A stretch of DNA of 40,715 nucleotides from Fimisoma sp964619315 (GTDB lineage Bacteria > Bacillota > Clostridia > Peptostreptococcales > Anaerovoracaceae), in contig CAZUEH010000011.1 in the NCBI GenBank assembly GCA_964619315.1, forward strand, positions 1-40,715, written 5' to 3'. Position 1 is the stretch's first letter. Every line of letters starts with the position of its first letter. Below are positions 14,528 through 23,364 of this stretch, in pieces. The position numbers were made by a program, and so were the translations under genes. The notes under the pieces are model-generated. The model worked only from the letters and a program-made list of their open reading frames with translations. It ran no database searches and was not told the origin of the DNA.

Positions 14528-16327
14528 TCAAATCCCTTCATACATACCCTTCAGTCTCGTTTTGAGACCTGAGTTTCTTTTCCCCACTTGTACGTTATCA
14601 ATCATTGCGTTGAGATAGTCTCCCCTTCCAACTATTACAACTTGGTTTTTTCCTCTTGTCACCGCCGTATAAAGCAAATTTCTTGTAGCGAGGGCTGGCG
14701 GAAACCAGCTCATCGGAATTATAACTACTGGAAACTCACTGCCTTGACTCTTATGAACAGTAACTGCGTATGCTAACTCGATTTCCTCGAGCTGTGTGTA
14801 GGGATATTCTACCCACCTGTCATCATCATAGCAAACGACTGTTTTTTTATCATCTTTGTGTACTGCTGTCACAGTGCCAGTTTCCCCATTGAAGATACCT
14901 TTGCCTGTGCCGCCTTCTTTTTTTCTGTATTCTAATTGATAATTGTTTTTTATCTGCATCACTCTGTCGCCACAGCGATATATCTTATTGCCAAATTCTA
15001 ACTCTTCTTTGCTCTCATCACTAGGATTGAAGATTTTTTGTAAATGCTGATTTAGGTTTTGGCTGCCCAATACCCCATTTTTAGTTGGCGTCAACACCTG
15101 TACATTTTCCAAAGGCCACTGCACTGCTATTTTAGTTATTTTTTCCAAAATCTCTTGTTGCTTATCCGCCTCCACTATAATAAAGTCCTCGCCATACTCG
15201 GGATATTCGCCTCTGTTTATCCTATGAGCATTAAGGACGATTTTGCTTTCCTCAGCTTGTCTGAAAATTTCTGTCAGCCTAGATGTATATATGTAGCCAC
15301 TCTCAATAAAGTCTCCTAACACGTTACCAGCTCCGACAGATGGCAATTGGTCTGCGTCTCCCGTCAGTATAAGTCTGCTGTTTTCCTTTAGTGCCCTGCT
15401 TAATGTTCCCATAAGCATAAGATCCATCATTGAAGTTTCATCTACTATTACTGCATCATAGTCAAGTGGATTCGCTTGGTTTCTGCCGAAGGCCATTTGC
15501 CGTCCCTCTTCGTCATAGTAGTATTCCAAAAGACGATGAACGGTTAACGCGATTTTGCCACTGGTCTGAGTAATTCTTTTTGCCGCTCTTCCCGTAGGTG
15601 CTGCTACTGCAACCTTAAGTCCACCTTCTTCCATTATTTGAATCAAAGTGTTTATGATTGTAGTTTTTCCCGTTCCTGGGCCGCCTGTTATTATTGACAC
15701 ACTATGGCTAAGAGAGTTTTTTACAGCTTCCTTTTGTTGCTCAGAAAGAGTTATTCCCTTCTGGCTTTCGGCCTTAGCAATTATGGCATCCATGTTTGCG
15801 CCTATTGGTGCAGGAGTTTTTTCGGCCATTTCGGCCATCTTGCTCACTACTTGGCATTCCGTTTTGTAGTATCCATAAAAATACAAAACTTCTTGCCCAT
15901 TAAGTACAGTAAGTTGCAAATCTCCCGAAAGAGCCATGTCCTCCATAACATCTTCGATAGTCTCGCTACTTAGCTCTAAAAACTGTCCTATCTGCACGCA
16001 AAATCCTCGCGCCTGAACAAATGTGTTGCCTCTGCTAACATACAATGAAAGCCCATGTTTTATGGCTGATTGAATACGATAAAAGTCGTTTTTTTCCACG
16101 CCTAACGCTGATGCAACTTTGTCGGCCTTTTCAAATTTCATAGATGGAAATTCTTCTAATAACCAATAAGGATTGTCCTCAGTAAGTACAATAGCAGCCT
16201 CGCCTACCAATGCAAATATCTTTATAATATAATAATTCGACAAGCCCAAATTACGCAAAAACAAGGTCACCTCCGGGGTGACCTGGCTTATTTTTGTTAT
16301 GTTGTCGTTTGTCTTTGTGTTTTCCAT
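14528..16327 (-). CDS. recD2: RecD2-like 5'-3' DNA helicase, short form
   Basis: A superfamily 1B helicase of the RecD2 group, which acts in DNA repair without RecBC. Motifs run in order: Walker A GGPGTGKTT near residue 217, DETSMMD (Walker B), LTGDADQLPSVGAGNVL, and the C-terminal TVHKSQGSEFPVV and LLYTAVTRGKNQV. The protein is 599 residues, against roughly 720-800 for typical RecD2. It begins near the helix-hairpin-helix region (TPEVTLFLRNLGLSNYYIIKI), so the N-terminal OB-fold segment is absent. I saw no upstream coding extension: the preceding gene ends 13 bases before. Helicase activity should be intact; the missing domain may change substrate handling. Confidence 0.88.
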   Translation of the reverse strand: MENTKTNDNITKISQVTPEVTLFLRNLGLSNYYIIKIFALVGEAAIVLTEDNPYWLLEEFPSMKFEKADKVASALGVEKNDFYRIQSAIKHGLSLYVSRGNTFVQARGFCVQIGQFLELSSETIEDVMEDMALSGDLQLTVLNGQEVLYFYGYYKTECQVVSKMAEMAEKTPAPIGANMDAIIAKAESQKGITLSEQQKEAVKNSLSHSVSIITGGPGTGKTTIINTLIQIMEEGGLKVAVAAPTGRAAKRITQTSGKIALTVHRLLEYYYDEEGRQMAFGRNQANPLDYDAVIVDETSMMDLMLMGTLSRALKENSRLILTGDADQLPSVGAGNVLGDFIESGYIYTSRLTEIFRQAEESKIVLNAHRINRGEYPEYGEDFIIVEADKQQEILEKITKIAVQWPLENVQVLTPTKNGVLGSQNLNQHLQKIFNPSDESKEELEFGNKIYRCGDRVMQIKNNYQLEYRKKEGGTGKGIFNGETGTVTAVHKDDKKTVVCYDDDRWVEYPYTQLEEIELAYAVTVHKSQGSEFPVVIIPMSWFPPALATRNLLYTAVTRGKNQVVIVGRGDYLNAMIDNVQVGKRNSGLKTRLKGMYEGI

Positions 16328-16340
16328 ACTGTCTCTTGTT

Positions 16341-17666
16341 TTATTTGGACCAACTAATTCCTCTAAACATCGCTAATAATTTGCTCTTGCTATAAGTCTT
16401 AGCCAATTTTAGAAGTTGTTCACGATTATTCTTTTTCGGATGAGTATGAATCTCTTCCGTAATCATGTTAAGTAGCTTTTCTGTATCCTCTTTTTTGCAA
16501 ATCCCTGCTTCAACAAGGTCGTTTGCATCAATTTTTAGATCTTCTGGGAAAATCGGCTCTCTATTAGTCTGGACTTCTTGCAATAAATGCATTTTACTTC
16601 TTATTTTGGTTTCGGAAAAATACTCGAATATAAGTCTTTGTGCTTTTTCCAGGTTTGTCATGTACTCATAACGATCCCAGCCCTTTTTATAGATAAACTT
16701 TTTAAGTTCCGGCTTTGTGCCTACAAAATATAGTTTAGGCATGTCGCTCACAGCATCAATCAAGTGCTGGTGGGTTTTTTCATCGAAATTAAAGCTTTCT
16801 ATAACTGGCTTAATCTTTTTCTTGCCTATACATGCAAAGAAAAGTCCTAGTCTTCTATCTTCCACTGGTTGGGTTCTGTCAATGTTTTGGCTGAGCACTG
16901 TTAGGTCTTGCATTTCTCTCTTGGTTAATCCGTCAACCACATTTTGTCCAATTACTGCTGCGATCAATCCTGTTCCCATAAGCATACTAAGGCCTTTGCC
17001 TGCAGCTCCATCAGCTGAGATGATTCCTGTGAACTCATCTCTTATTTTAGAAACGCTTACGGAGCCTAACAAATTATGATTTGCAACTATGGCCTCGTAG
17101 ACACTTTTGTGCAAGTCAAAATCTAGCTCTGCAGCAAGCCTCACTGCCTTTAACATTCTGATAGGTTCTTTTTTGAAGCTACTATCAGCATCTCCAACAG
17201 CTTTAACTAATTTCTGTCTTATATCGCTTCTGCCGCCAAAGGGGTCAACTATTCCATTTTGATTTTCTGCTATAGCGTTTATTGTAAAGTCTCTACGTTC
17301 TAAGTCTTCATTTATCGTAATAGCTTTTTCGCCATCTTGTAGCATTGGCTTTTCAGATTGATTAGCCTCACGATAAGTTGCGATGTCTACGATTATTCCA
17401 GTTTCGCCTTTTACCTCGCCGTCCTTATCTTTGATTTCTTCAATGTATTCCAACCTTATAACGCTCAGTTTTTCGCTTAGCACCTCTGCTTCTGGAAAAA
17501 GTTTTTTAAGGTCTTCTAAGCCCGCATTGGTCGACAAGTCCCATCCGAATGGGTTTTTTCCTAATACTGACTCTTTGATGCAATCTCCTACGATATAACA
17601 CTCAAAACCAGAGGTTTGAATCTTTGACATGATTTTGCTTACTTCTTTAGGTAGTTTTACTAACAT
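16341..17666 (-). CDS. CCA tRNA nucleotidyltransferase family protein, degenerate active site
   Basis: The 441 residues have the layout of class II bacterial CCA-adding enzymes: nucleotidyltransferase head, EDLERRDFTINA near residue 125, DPFGGRSDI, and an alpha-helical tail ending in DLVEAGI and HTHPKKNNREQLL. The catalytic signature is altered. The usual GGxxRD is GDCIKE (residues 27-32), and the usual DxD (often DWD in Clostridia) is GWD (41-43), so the first metal-binding aspartate is a glycine. The third carboxylate may remain at D94. It may be inactive, or have changed function; a second, intact cca elsewhere in the genome is possible. It abuts yhaM, with GGAGGG inside the yhaM end as ribosome site. 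Confidence 0.85.
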   Translation of the reverse strand: MLVKLPKEVSKIMSKIQTSGFECYIVGDCIKESVLGKNPFGWDLSTNAGLEDLKKLFPEAEVLSEKLSVIRLEYIEEIKDKDGEVKGETGIIVDIATYREANQSEKPMLQDGEKAITINEDLERRDFTINAIAENQNGIVDPFGGRSDIRQKLVKAVGDADSSFKKEPIRMLKAVRLAAELDFDLHKSVYEAIVANHNLLGSVSVSKIRDEFTGIISADGAAGKGLSMLMGTGLIAAVIGQNVVDGLTKREMQDLTVLSQNIDRTQPVEDRRLGLFFACIGKKKIKPVIESFNFDEKTHQHLIDAVSDMPKLYFVGTKPELKKFIYKKGWDRYEYMTNLEKAQRLIFEYFSETKIRSKMHLLQEVQTNREPIFPEDLKIDANDLVEAGICKKEDTEKLLNMITEEIHTHPKKNNREQLLKLAKTYSKSKLLAMFRGISWSK

Positions 17667-18638
17667 TTATTTTTTCCCTCCTGCATTTGGCTTATAAAGC
17701 CTTCTATTGTCTAATGCCCAAATACGGTCACTAAAACTTCCCGGTTCTGTAGATGTCAAAGCGTCTTCCATATCAAACATTCTGGCATCGAGAATGTCCA
17801 AGTAGTGCAAGACTTCTGCCTCAGGGAAGAGAGGTTTTTTAGGGCTTCCAAATTCCGGCTCATAGTGATGTGACAAAATCATATGCTCCACCATTATTGC
17901 CTTTTCTCTTGGAAAGTCCAATTCGAGAGTAAGTCTATCTATAACCTTGACTCCCTGTATTATATGTCCTAATAGCTGTCCTTCAAAAGAATAGCCTGAA
18001 GCAATTCCATCTGGACCAGCCATTATCTCAGTTAACTTCTCTATATCATGCACTATGACGCCTGTCGCCACTAAATCTTTGTTCAGGTTAGTATATATCT
18101 GGCAGATACTCTCTCCAGTCATAAGCATACGCTTCATATGATACAGAAGCCCACCTAATTCTGCATGGTGGTTTTTTTGAGCTGCCGGATAGTACAACAT
18201 TTTTTCTTTGTTGTCTGTCAGCAGTCTCATACAAAGATTTCTTAAATCCTTATCCTCCATGGACTCTGCCACATTGCAAATATAATCATACATTTCTTGA
18301 GGATCTTCAGGTGCTGCTTTGACAAAATCTTTCATCTGCTGCTCGTCGCCGTCTGCAACTACTCTTATACGCTGAACTCTCATTTGGAGCTGTCCTGCCC
18401 ATTCAGTAACAGTTCCTTTTACCTTAACTATAGACTTTTCTTCTATAGCTTTTAAGGTTGGGTATTCCGAATCGCTTACGTCCCATTTTTTTGCCGAAAT
18501 TTCTCCGGTCTTATCGCCCAAGGTAATATCAAGGTATTGCTTGCCATTAGCTCCCACTTTGATAGCAATAACCTTAGCCATAAAAAATTCTGTAACTTCT
18601 TGGTCTTTTTTAAGGTTTTTTATAAAAATTTCTTTCAT
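17667..18638 (-). CDS. yhaM: 3'-5' exoribonuclease YhaM family protein
   Basis: YhaM-type proteins trim RNA 3' ends. An N-terminal OB-fold (residues 10-90, with KQYLDITLGDKTGEISAKKWD) binds nucleic acid and a C-terminal HD domain (about 150-300) holds the metal site: GGLLYHMKRM, VIVHDIEKL, HMILSHHYEPEFGSPKKP. At 323 residues it has the usual length for the family. The ATG follows AAAGGAAA. It is the first gene of yhaM-cca-recD2-comFC, with a good promoter 50 bases upstream. Grouping with a CCA-transferase fits RNA 3'-end metabolism. Confidence 0.92.
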   Translation of the reverse strand: MKEIFIKNLKKDQEVTEFFMAKVIAIKVGANGKQYLDITLGDKTGEISAKKWDVSDSEYPTLKAIEEKSIVKVKGTVTEWAGQLQMRVQRIRVVADGDEQQMKDFVKAAPEDPQEMYDYICNVAESMEDKDLRNLCMRLLTDNKEKMLYYPAAQKNHHAELGGLLYHMKRMLMTGESICQIYTNLNKDLVATGVIVHDIEKLTEIMAGPDGIASGYSFEGQLLGHIIQGVKVIDRLTLELDFPREKAIMVEHMILSHHYEPEFGSPKKPLFPEAEVLHYLDILDARMFDMEDALTSTEPGSFSDRIWALDNRRLYKPNAGGKK

Positions 18639-18687
18639 ATTTTCCTTTCCACTCTATGACCTAATATAAATTAAATCGTTTTCGCTT

Positions 18688-18716
18688 ATTATATATCAAA
18701 ACCTCTCTTGTCGCAA
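18688..18716 (-). promoter_or_regulatory. Promoter of the yhaM operon
   Basis: On the minus strand TTGCGA, a 17-base spacer, then TATAAT. Confidence 0.7.
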
Positions 18717-18807
18717 GATATACATTCTGTTTATATGTAATTTTTTTCCATATGCAATCTTTGTTGCCAAATTCCAAATATCTATTTTTCTTTTGGTCCA
18801 AATCGTT

Positions 18808-18813
18808 TATAAT
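18808..18813 (+). promoter_or_regulatory. -10 box of nadE
   Basis: TATAAT lies 22 bases before the nadE start, next to GGAGGAAAG. No convincing -35 is present at the right spacing. Confidence 0.45.
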
Positions 18814-18835
18814 AGCATTATTGGAGGAAAGATTT

Positions 18836-19576
18836 ATGAAATTTGATGCAAAAAAAGTTAAAGAAGATATTATTCTTTGGATAAAAGAATGGTTTGACGC
18901 CAATGGTCCTGGATGTAATGCCATAGTAGCTATTTCTGGCGGAAAAGATAGCTCCGTCGTAGCCGCATTGTGTGTAGAGGCTCTTGGAAAAGAAAGGGTT
19001 ATAGGTGTTCTATTGCCTAATGGCGATCAATTCGATATAGATGTATCCAAGGCTTTGATAAATCACCTTCAAATTAAATCCTATGAAATAAATATAAAAG
19101 ATTGTTTTAATGGTCTAACTAGCCAATTAGAATCTGTGCTTTCTGAAGTTTCTGTGCAAACTATTACCAATTTGCCTCCTCGCCTCAGAATGGCTGCAAC
19201 CTATGCGGTTTCCCAATCTTGTAATGGTCGTGTAGCAAACACTTGCAACCTAAGTGAGGACTGGGTTGGTTATGCCACAAGATATGGCGATGGAGCTGGG
19301 GATTTTAGCCCAATGAGCCATCTTACAGTTCAAGAGGTAAAGGCAATTGGAAACGAGTTAGGTCTTCCATCTATGTTTGTTGACAAAACCCCTATTGATG
19401 GACTTCAATCAAAGACAGATGAAGATAATTTAGGATTCACTTATGCAGTTCTTGACCGTTATATAAGAACTGGCCAGATAGACGACCCTGAAACCAAGGC
19501 CCGCATAGATCACCTTCACAAAATCAATCAATTCAAGCTAAGATTTATGGATTGCTTTGAATATGAACCTAAGTAA
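18836..19576 (+). CDS. nadE: NH3-dependent NAD+ synthetase
   Basis: NadE amidates nicotinic-acid adenine dinucleotide to NAD+ using ATP and ammonia. The PP-loop signature AISGGKDSSVVAALC sits near residue 37. Further family features are TCNLSEDWVGYATRYGDGAGDF near residue 145, which binds the substrate, and the late DKTPIDGLQSKTDED loop. The protein is 246 residues, an ammonia-dependent form without a glutaminase domain. The ATG at 18836 follows GGAGG at normal distance; a longer ORF upstream begins in unlikely hydrophobic sequence and crosses the promoter, so it was not used. It is monocistronic with a strong terminator. Confidence 0.93.
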   Translation: MKFDAKKVKEDIILWIKEWFDANGPGCNAIVAISGGKDSSVVAALCVEALGKERVIGVLLPNGDQFDIDVSKALINHLQIKSYEINIKDCFNGLTSQLESVLSEVSVQTITNLPPRLRMAATYAVSQSCNGRVANTCNLSEDWVGYATRYGDGAGDFSPMSHLTVQEVKAIGNELGLPSMFVDKTPIDGLQSKTDEDNLGFTYAVLDRYIRTGQIDDPETKARIDHLHKINQFKLRFMDCFEYEPK

Positions 19577-19593
19577 CGATACATTTACATAAA

Positions 19594-19632
19594 CATACAC
19601 CCAAGCCTTTTAGGCTTGGGTGTATGTTTTTT
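19594..19632 (+). terminator. nadE terminator
   Basis: A 15-base perfect stem (CATACACCCAAGCCT / AGGCTTGGGTGTATG) with a three-base loop is followed by six T. It may also serve the converging histidine-kinase gene. Confidence 0.9.
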
Positions 19633-19642
19633 ATACATGAAA

Positions 19643-21274
19643 TTATTTCGCTTTTTTCATCATTACTGTTGCTTTGAACAAGTCGCCGTCTATGAAGATT
19701 TCGAAAACTCCATCCATGAGTTTCACTAAGTCCTTAGCTATTGCAAGGCCTAAGCCGCTTCCCTCAGTATTTCTGGAATCATCTCCTCTTTTAAATCTTT
19801 CGGTAAGCTCGTCTGCTGAAATATTCAAAGGATCTTGCGATACGTTTTTAACTTCCAAAACAATCAAATCTTCTGCATCTTTTCCGCGAGATTCTAGTTC
19901 ATACATGTCTATATATACTCGGCTTCTCTCCATAGCATATTTAGATATGTTTCCTAAAAGATTTTCAAGAACTCTCCACATCAGTTGTCCGTCGGCCATT
20001 ACATGACCATCTTCGCAATTATTTTTAACTTGAATTTCTAGGCCTCTAGATGTAAGTCTCTCTTCCATTTCTGCAAGACTCTGAGTAAGAAGCGATGACA
20101 AGTCGATAGCTTCCATATTGACAGGCATTGCCCCTGATGAAGCTTTAGCCGCATCAAAAAGGTTTTCTGTCAACACTTTAAGTCTCTGGGTCTTCTTATC
20201 AACAATATCTAAATATTCTGGTGCATTAGGGCTATCTAAGCCTTCTGTCTGCAATAGGTCTATGTAAGATATCATCGACGTCAACGGAGTTTTTAAGTCG
20301 TGTGAAACGTTTGATATAAGATCCGTCTTCATTCTTTGGTTCTTAAGCTCATTTTGAACAGCTATACTTGAAGCTTCAGAAATTTCATTGATGCTCTCGG
20401 CTAATCTATCGAACTCACCTTTGCCGCCTTTGGCGTTTTCATCCATCGGTATCTTGTAGTCCAAATGGCCGTTCTTAACTTCTTCTACGCCTACTTTAAT
20501 TGCCGTAAATTTCTTTACTAAAGTAGGAACAAAGATAAGTGCTGCCACCAATACTACTGGAAGTCCTACCCATGTAGCTGATAAGAAGGCACTTACGATG
20601 ACGATTGCTAACACCTTTATCAAAGTTTTGTCACTGCTTTTTATACTACGGTATATTGCTAAAAATGCTCCACCAAGTAATGATTTCTCCCAAAACTGTT
20701 TTGCCTTAAGTTTCTTTATCAGTGAAAGAGCACACAGCATAACTACGAAACATCCAACGAACATTGCAGCTATGCAAAATGTTAACTCGACTTCATCGCT
20801 CACAAAAGAAGTGTGTGTACCTTCATCACTTTTCCATACTCCTAAGTACTTGCCTCGGATCCACATGTAGTACATCTGTCTTGTTACAACTGCAATCAAT
20901 GAAATCGCAAAACCACCTAATACAAGCTGAGCTTCACTCCATATTCTGTCAAACCAAGTGAGTTTGAATTCTCCGTATTGGTTTTTAGTGCTCCTTCCAA
21001 CCATTACTGCAAGAAGTACAAATAAGCCAATAGCAACTAGGATTGCTCCTATGCCACTCATGCCAATGACATTTTCCATGTGCTCAAATCTTGCTTGGTT
21101 TTTTATTGTGCCAGACAGATACCATCCTTCTGTCTCGCTCATCCATCTCATGTTACCTAGCGCTACAGATACGCTTCCTGCTATTATAGTCGCTCCTATA
21201 AGCATAGTTTCTAGGAAAAACAGCAAACCATATGTTGTAGCACCTGCTTTATAATTTATCAATTTTGTATCCAA
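19643..21274 (-). CDS. Membrane sensor histidine kinase
   Basis: A 543-residue sensor kinase. The N-terminal half holds five or six membrane segments (about residues 12-37, 70-93, 115-135, 163-186 and 218-252) with only short outside loops, so it resembles multi-pass, membrane-sensing kinases more than two-TM types. A HAMP-like linker follows (255-310). The phospho-acceptor is H325 in SNVSHDLKTPLTS, and the ATPase domain shows the N box NLLGNISKYA and the G box GSGLGLAIA. The start is a TTG that overlaps the response-regulator gene by 26 bases; no ATG fits better. Context next to pbp and ftsW suggests a cell-envelope signal, but this is inference. Confidence 0.9.
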   Translation of the reverse strand: MDTKLINYKAGATTYGLLFFLETMLIGATIIAGSVSVALGNMRWMSETEGWYLSGTIKNQARFEHMENVIGMSGIGAILVAIGLFVLLAVMVGRSTKNQYGEFKLTWFDRIWSEAQLVLGGFAISLIAVVTRQMYYMWIRGKYLGVWKSDEGTHTSFVSDEVELTFCIAAMFVGCFVVMLCALSLIKKLKAKQFWEKSLLGGAFLAIYRSIKSSDKTLIKVLAIVIVSAFLSATWVGLPVVLVAALIFVPTLVKKFTAIKVGVEEVKNGHLDYKIPMDENAKGGKGEFDRLAESINEISEASSIAVQNELKNQRMKTDLISNVSHDLKTPLTSMISYIDLLQTEGLDSPNAPEYLDIVDKKTQRLKVLTENLFDAAKASSGAMPVNMEAIDLSSLLTQSLAEMEERLTSRGLEIQVKNNCEDGHVMADGQLMWRVLENLLGNISKYAMERSRVYIDMYELESRGKDAEDLIVLEVKNVSQDPLNISADELTERFKRGDDSRNTEGSGLGLAIAKDLVKLMDGVFEIFIDGDLFKATVMMKKAK

Positions 21275-21962
21275 TTCCCCACACCACCTTTAAATATCTG
21301 GGATTCTTCGGGTCGATTTCTATTTTTTCTCTTATTCGCCTGATATGAACAGCCACTGTATTTTCTGGGCTGTATGCTGGTTCATCCCAAACTGCTTCAT
21401 AGATTTGTTCAATGCTATAAACACGCCCTGCATTTTCTGTAAGCAGCTTTAGTATGCCAAACTCAATAGGTGTTACTACCACCTGTTCTCCATCCAAAGT
21501 AACCCTTTTCTCATTATCGTTCACAATCAATCCCCCTGATTTGTAAACACCTGATTGAGTGGATCCGCCTGCTAAGGCTCCCAAATTAACATATCGTCTT
21601 AGTTGAGATTTGACTCTAGCTATCAGTTCAAGCGGATTAAAAGGCTTTGTTACATAGTCATCGGCTCCCACATTTAGACCCGTAATCTTGTCATAGTCTT
21701 CTGACTTTGCAGAAAGCATAATAATTGGAATGTTTTTTTCTTCTCTAATTTTCATTGTTGCCTGAATTCCGTCCATCTTCGGCATCATGATATCCATGAT
21801 TATTAGATGTAAGGTTTCCCTTTTAGCAATCGCCATAGCCTCTATACCATCAAAGGCTTTAAATACGCAATACCCCTCATTGCGCAAATAAATTTCTATG
21901 GCTCCTGCTATTTCCTTATCATCATCACAAACCAGAATGTTAATCTGCTGAGAATTTTCCAT
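21249..21962 (-). CDS. OmpR-family response regulator
   Basis: A 237-residue regulator: receiver domain at residues 8-120 with the acidic pair DDD (13-15), phospho-acceptor D57 in IIMDIMMPKMDG and the conserved lysine in YVTKPF. The winged-helix DNA-binding domain follows at about 140-235, with VTPIEFGILKLL and NTVAVHIRRIREKIE. It overlaps the kinase gene, so the two are translationally linked. The ATG follows GGAGAGG. No separate promoter is obvious in the 100 bases before it, so it may be read from the ftsW-pbp unit through a weak hairpin. Confidence 0.92.
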   Translation of the reverse strand: MENSQQINILVCDDDKEIAGAIEIYLRNEGYCVFKAFDGIEAMAIAKRETLHLIIMDIMMPKMDGIQATMKIREEKNIPIIMLSAKSEDYDKITGLNVGADDYVTKPFNPLELIARVKSQLRRYVNLGALAGGSTQSGVYKSGGLIVNDNEKRVTLDGEQVVVTPIEFGILKLLTENAGRVYSIEQIYEAVWDEPAYSPENTVAVHIRRIREKIEIDPKNPRYLKVVWGIGYKIDKL

Positions 21963-22000
21963 TATTATGCCTCTCCTTTCGCCTTATACTCATATATTAA

Positions 22001-22024
22001 GGGCTCTTTTTTACAAAGGAGCCC
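22001..22024 (-). terminator. Hairpin between pbp and the two-component genes
   Basis: GGGCTC and GAGCCC form a six-base stem with a 12-base loop on the minus strand. Only TTAATATAT follows, so it is a weak terminator at best and may let part of the transcription through. Confidence 0.4.
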
Positions 22025-22062
22025 ATGGGTTTCTTACAAAATTCTTAATTGTCTAACCATAT

Positions 22063-23364
22063 TTACTGCAACGCTTGTAGCACATTGTTGGCCACAGGGC
22101 CTGCAACAGCCGAGCCATATCCGCCTTTTTCGATACATACCACAAAAGCCAAATCTCCTGAGTACCCGCAGAACCATGCATTCGGAGTCTGTCCCTTCGC
22201 ACCTTCAGCAGTACCTGATTTTGCATGCAGCTCAAGTCCTGGATAGTTGCTATCTCCGTAGTTAGTAATAACATTATTTCTCATCATATCGCCTATCTGG
22301 TTGGCAGTAGAAGCGTCTAATAAGTTCACTGCTTTTGAGGAACTATTCATTAGAAGGTGTGGTGAAGTTCCCTCGCCGCCACCTGCAATTGCTCCCATAT
22401 AGACCATCATTGATAGAGGATTGACTTGATCCTCAAATTGGCCTATGCCTGCCCATCCGAGGTTGATATTATAAGTATGGAAGTTAAAACTTCCCGGTTG
22501 AGTCATTATTCCATCTATATCATAAGATTGAGTTAAGCCTAGTGACTCAACTGTGTCCTGCATTACATCTGGGCCCATTTCTACAGCCAACGAAGCATAT
22601 GCACAGTTACATGAATTAGAAAGAGCGCCATAAATGTCCATCGTTCCGTGTGCTTTCTGGCAAGTAATCTTTTCGCCTTCTATAATATGTTTGCCTGTAC
22701 ACTTAAAAGTCCACTGGTTGATTCCTTCTATGTTTTTAAGGGCTGCAGCAGTAGTTACCAATTTGAAAGTAGAGCCTGGTGTTGCCGCCGAAGAAAGAAC
22801 CTTGTTGATATATGAACCTGATTCAGCATTGACTGCTTGTTCTGGATGCGCTGGGTCATAGCCTGGTTTACTTACCATACAAAGGATTTCGCCAGTTTTC
22901 CAATTATATACGCCCACAAATCCTTTGCGATTGCCCATAGCTTCATAAGCTACTTTCGACGCTTCCGCATCTATAGTCAATTCTACATCTCTGCCCTTAC
23001 CAAACAAGAACCCACTAGTTCCCGTAAGCATATTGTAACCTATTATATGCTTTCTAAACGCATAGTTAGCTGCTGTCGATATGTTTTGAGCTTCATCTCC
23101 CACCACGTGTAAAGTGGCTTTTCTTATAGAAGCATCCTCGTTGTAATGTGATCCTTCGCTATCATTTTGAAGTAACAAAACACCATTTCTATCATAAACA
23201 GCTCCTACCGCTAGCTTACCATCTGTATAAACATGCGTATTCGCATAAAAAGTCGCCCATTGATCCCCATCAATAGCAAGTCTTACTACAAATACACCTA
23301 ATCCTATTATCAATGCTCCTGCAAGAATCAAACAAAGCAGGGCACGACGTTCCATCTTCTTCAT
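22063..23364 (-). CDS. Class B penicillin-binding protein (transpeptidase)
   Basis: A 433-residue peptidoglycan transpeptidase anchored by one N-terminal membrane segment (about 8-29). The three active-site motifs are complete: S198-x-x-K in PGSTFK, SCN at 251-253, and K382-S-G in AKSGTAEG. It lacks the long N-terminal pedestal of larger class B proteins, like the PbpA type paired with RodA in Actinobacteria. It overlaps the FtsW/RodA-like gene by four bases (ATGA), so the glycosyltransferase and transpeptidase are made together, as expected for a SEDS-bPBP pair. Whether it serves elongation, division or sporulation cannot be told. Confidence 0.92.
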   Translation of the reverse strand: MKKMERRALLCLILAGALIIGLGVFVVRLAIDGDQWATFYANTHVYTDGKLAVGAVYDRNGVLLLQNDSEGSHYNEDASIRKATLHVVGDEAQNISTAANYAFRKHIIGYNMLTGTSGFLFGKGRDVELTIDAEASKVAYEAMGNRKGFVGVYNWKTGEILCMVSKPGYDPAHPEQAVNAESGSYINKVLSSAATPGSTFKLVTTAAALKNIEGINQWTFKCTGKHIIEGEKITCQKAHGTMDIYGALSNSCNCAYASLAVEMGPDVMQDTVESLGLTQSYDIDGIMTQPGSFNFHTYNINLGWAGIGQFEDQVNPLSMMVYMGAIAGGGEGTSPHLLMNSSSKAVNLLDASTANQIGDMMRNNVITNYGDSNYPGLELHAKSGTAEGAKGQTPNAWFCGYSGDLAFVVCIEKGGYGSAVAGPVANNVLQALQ

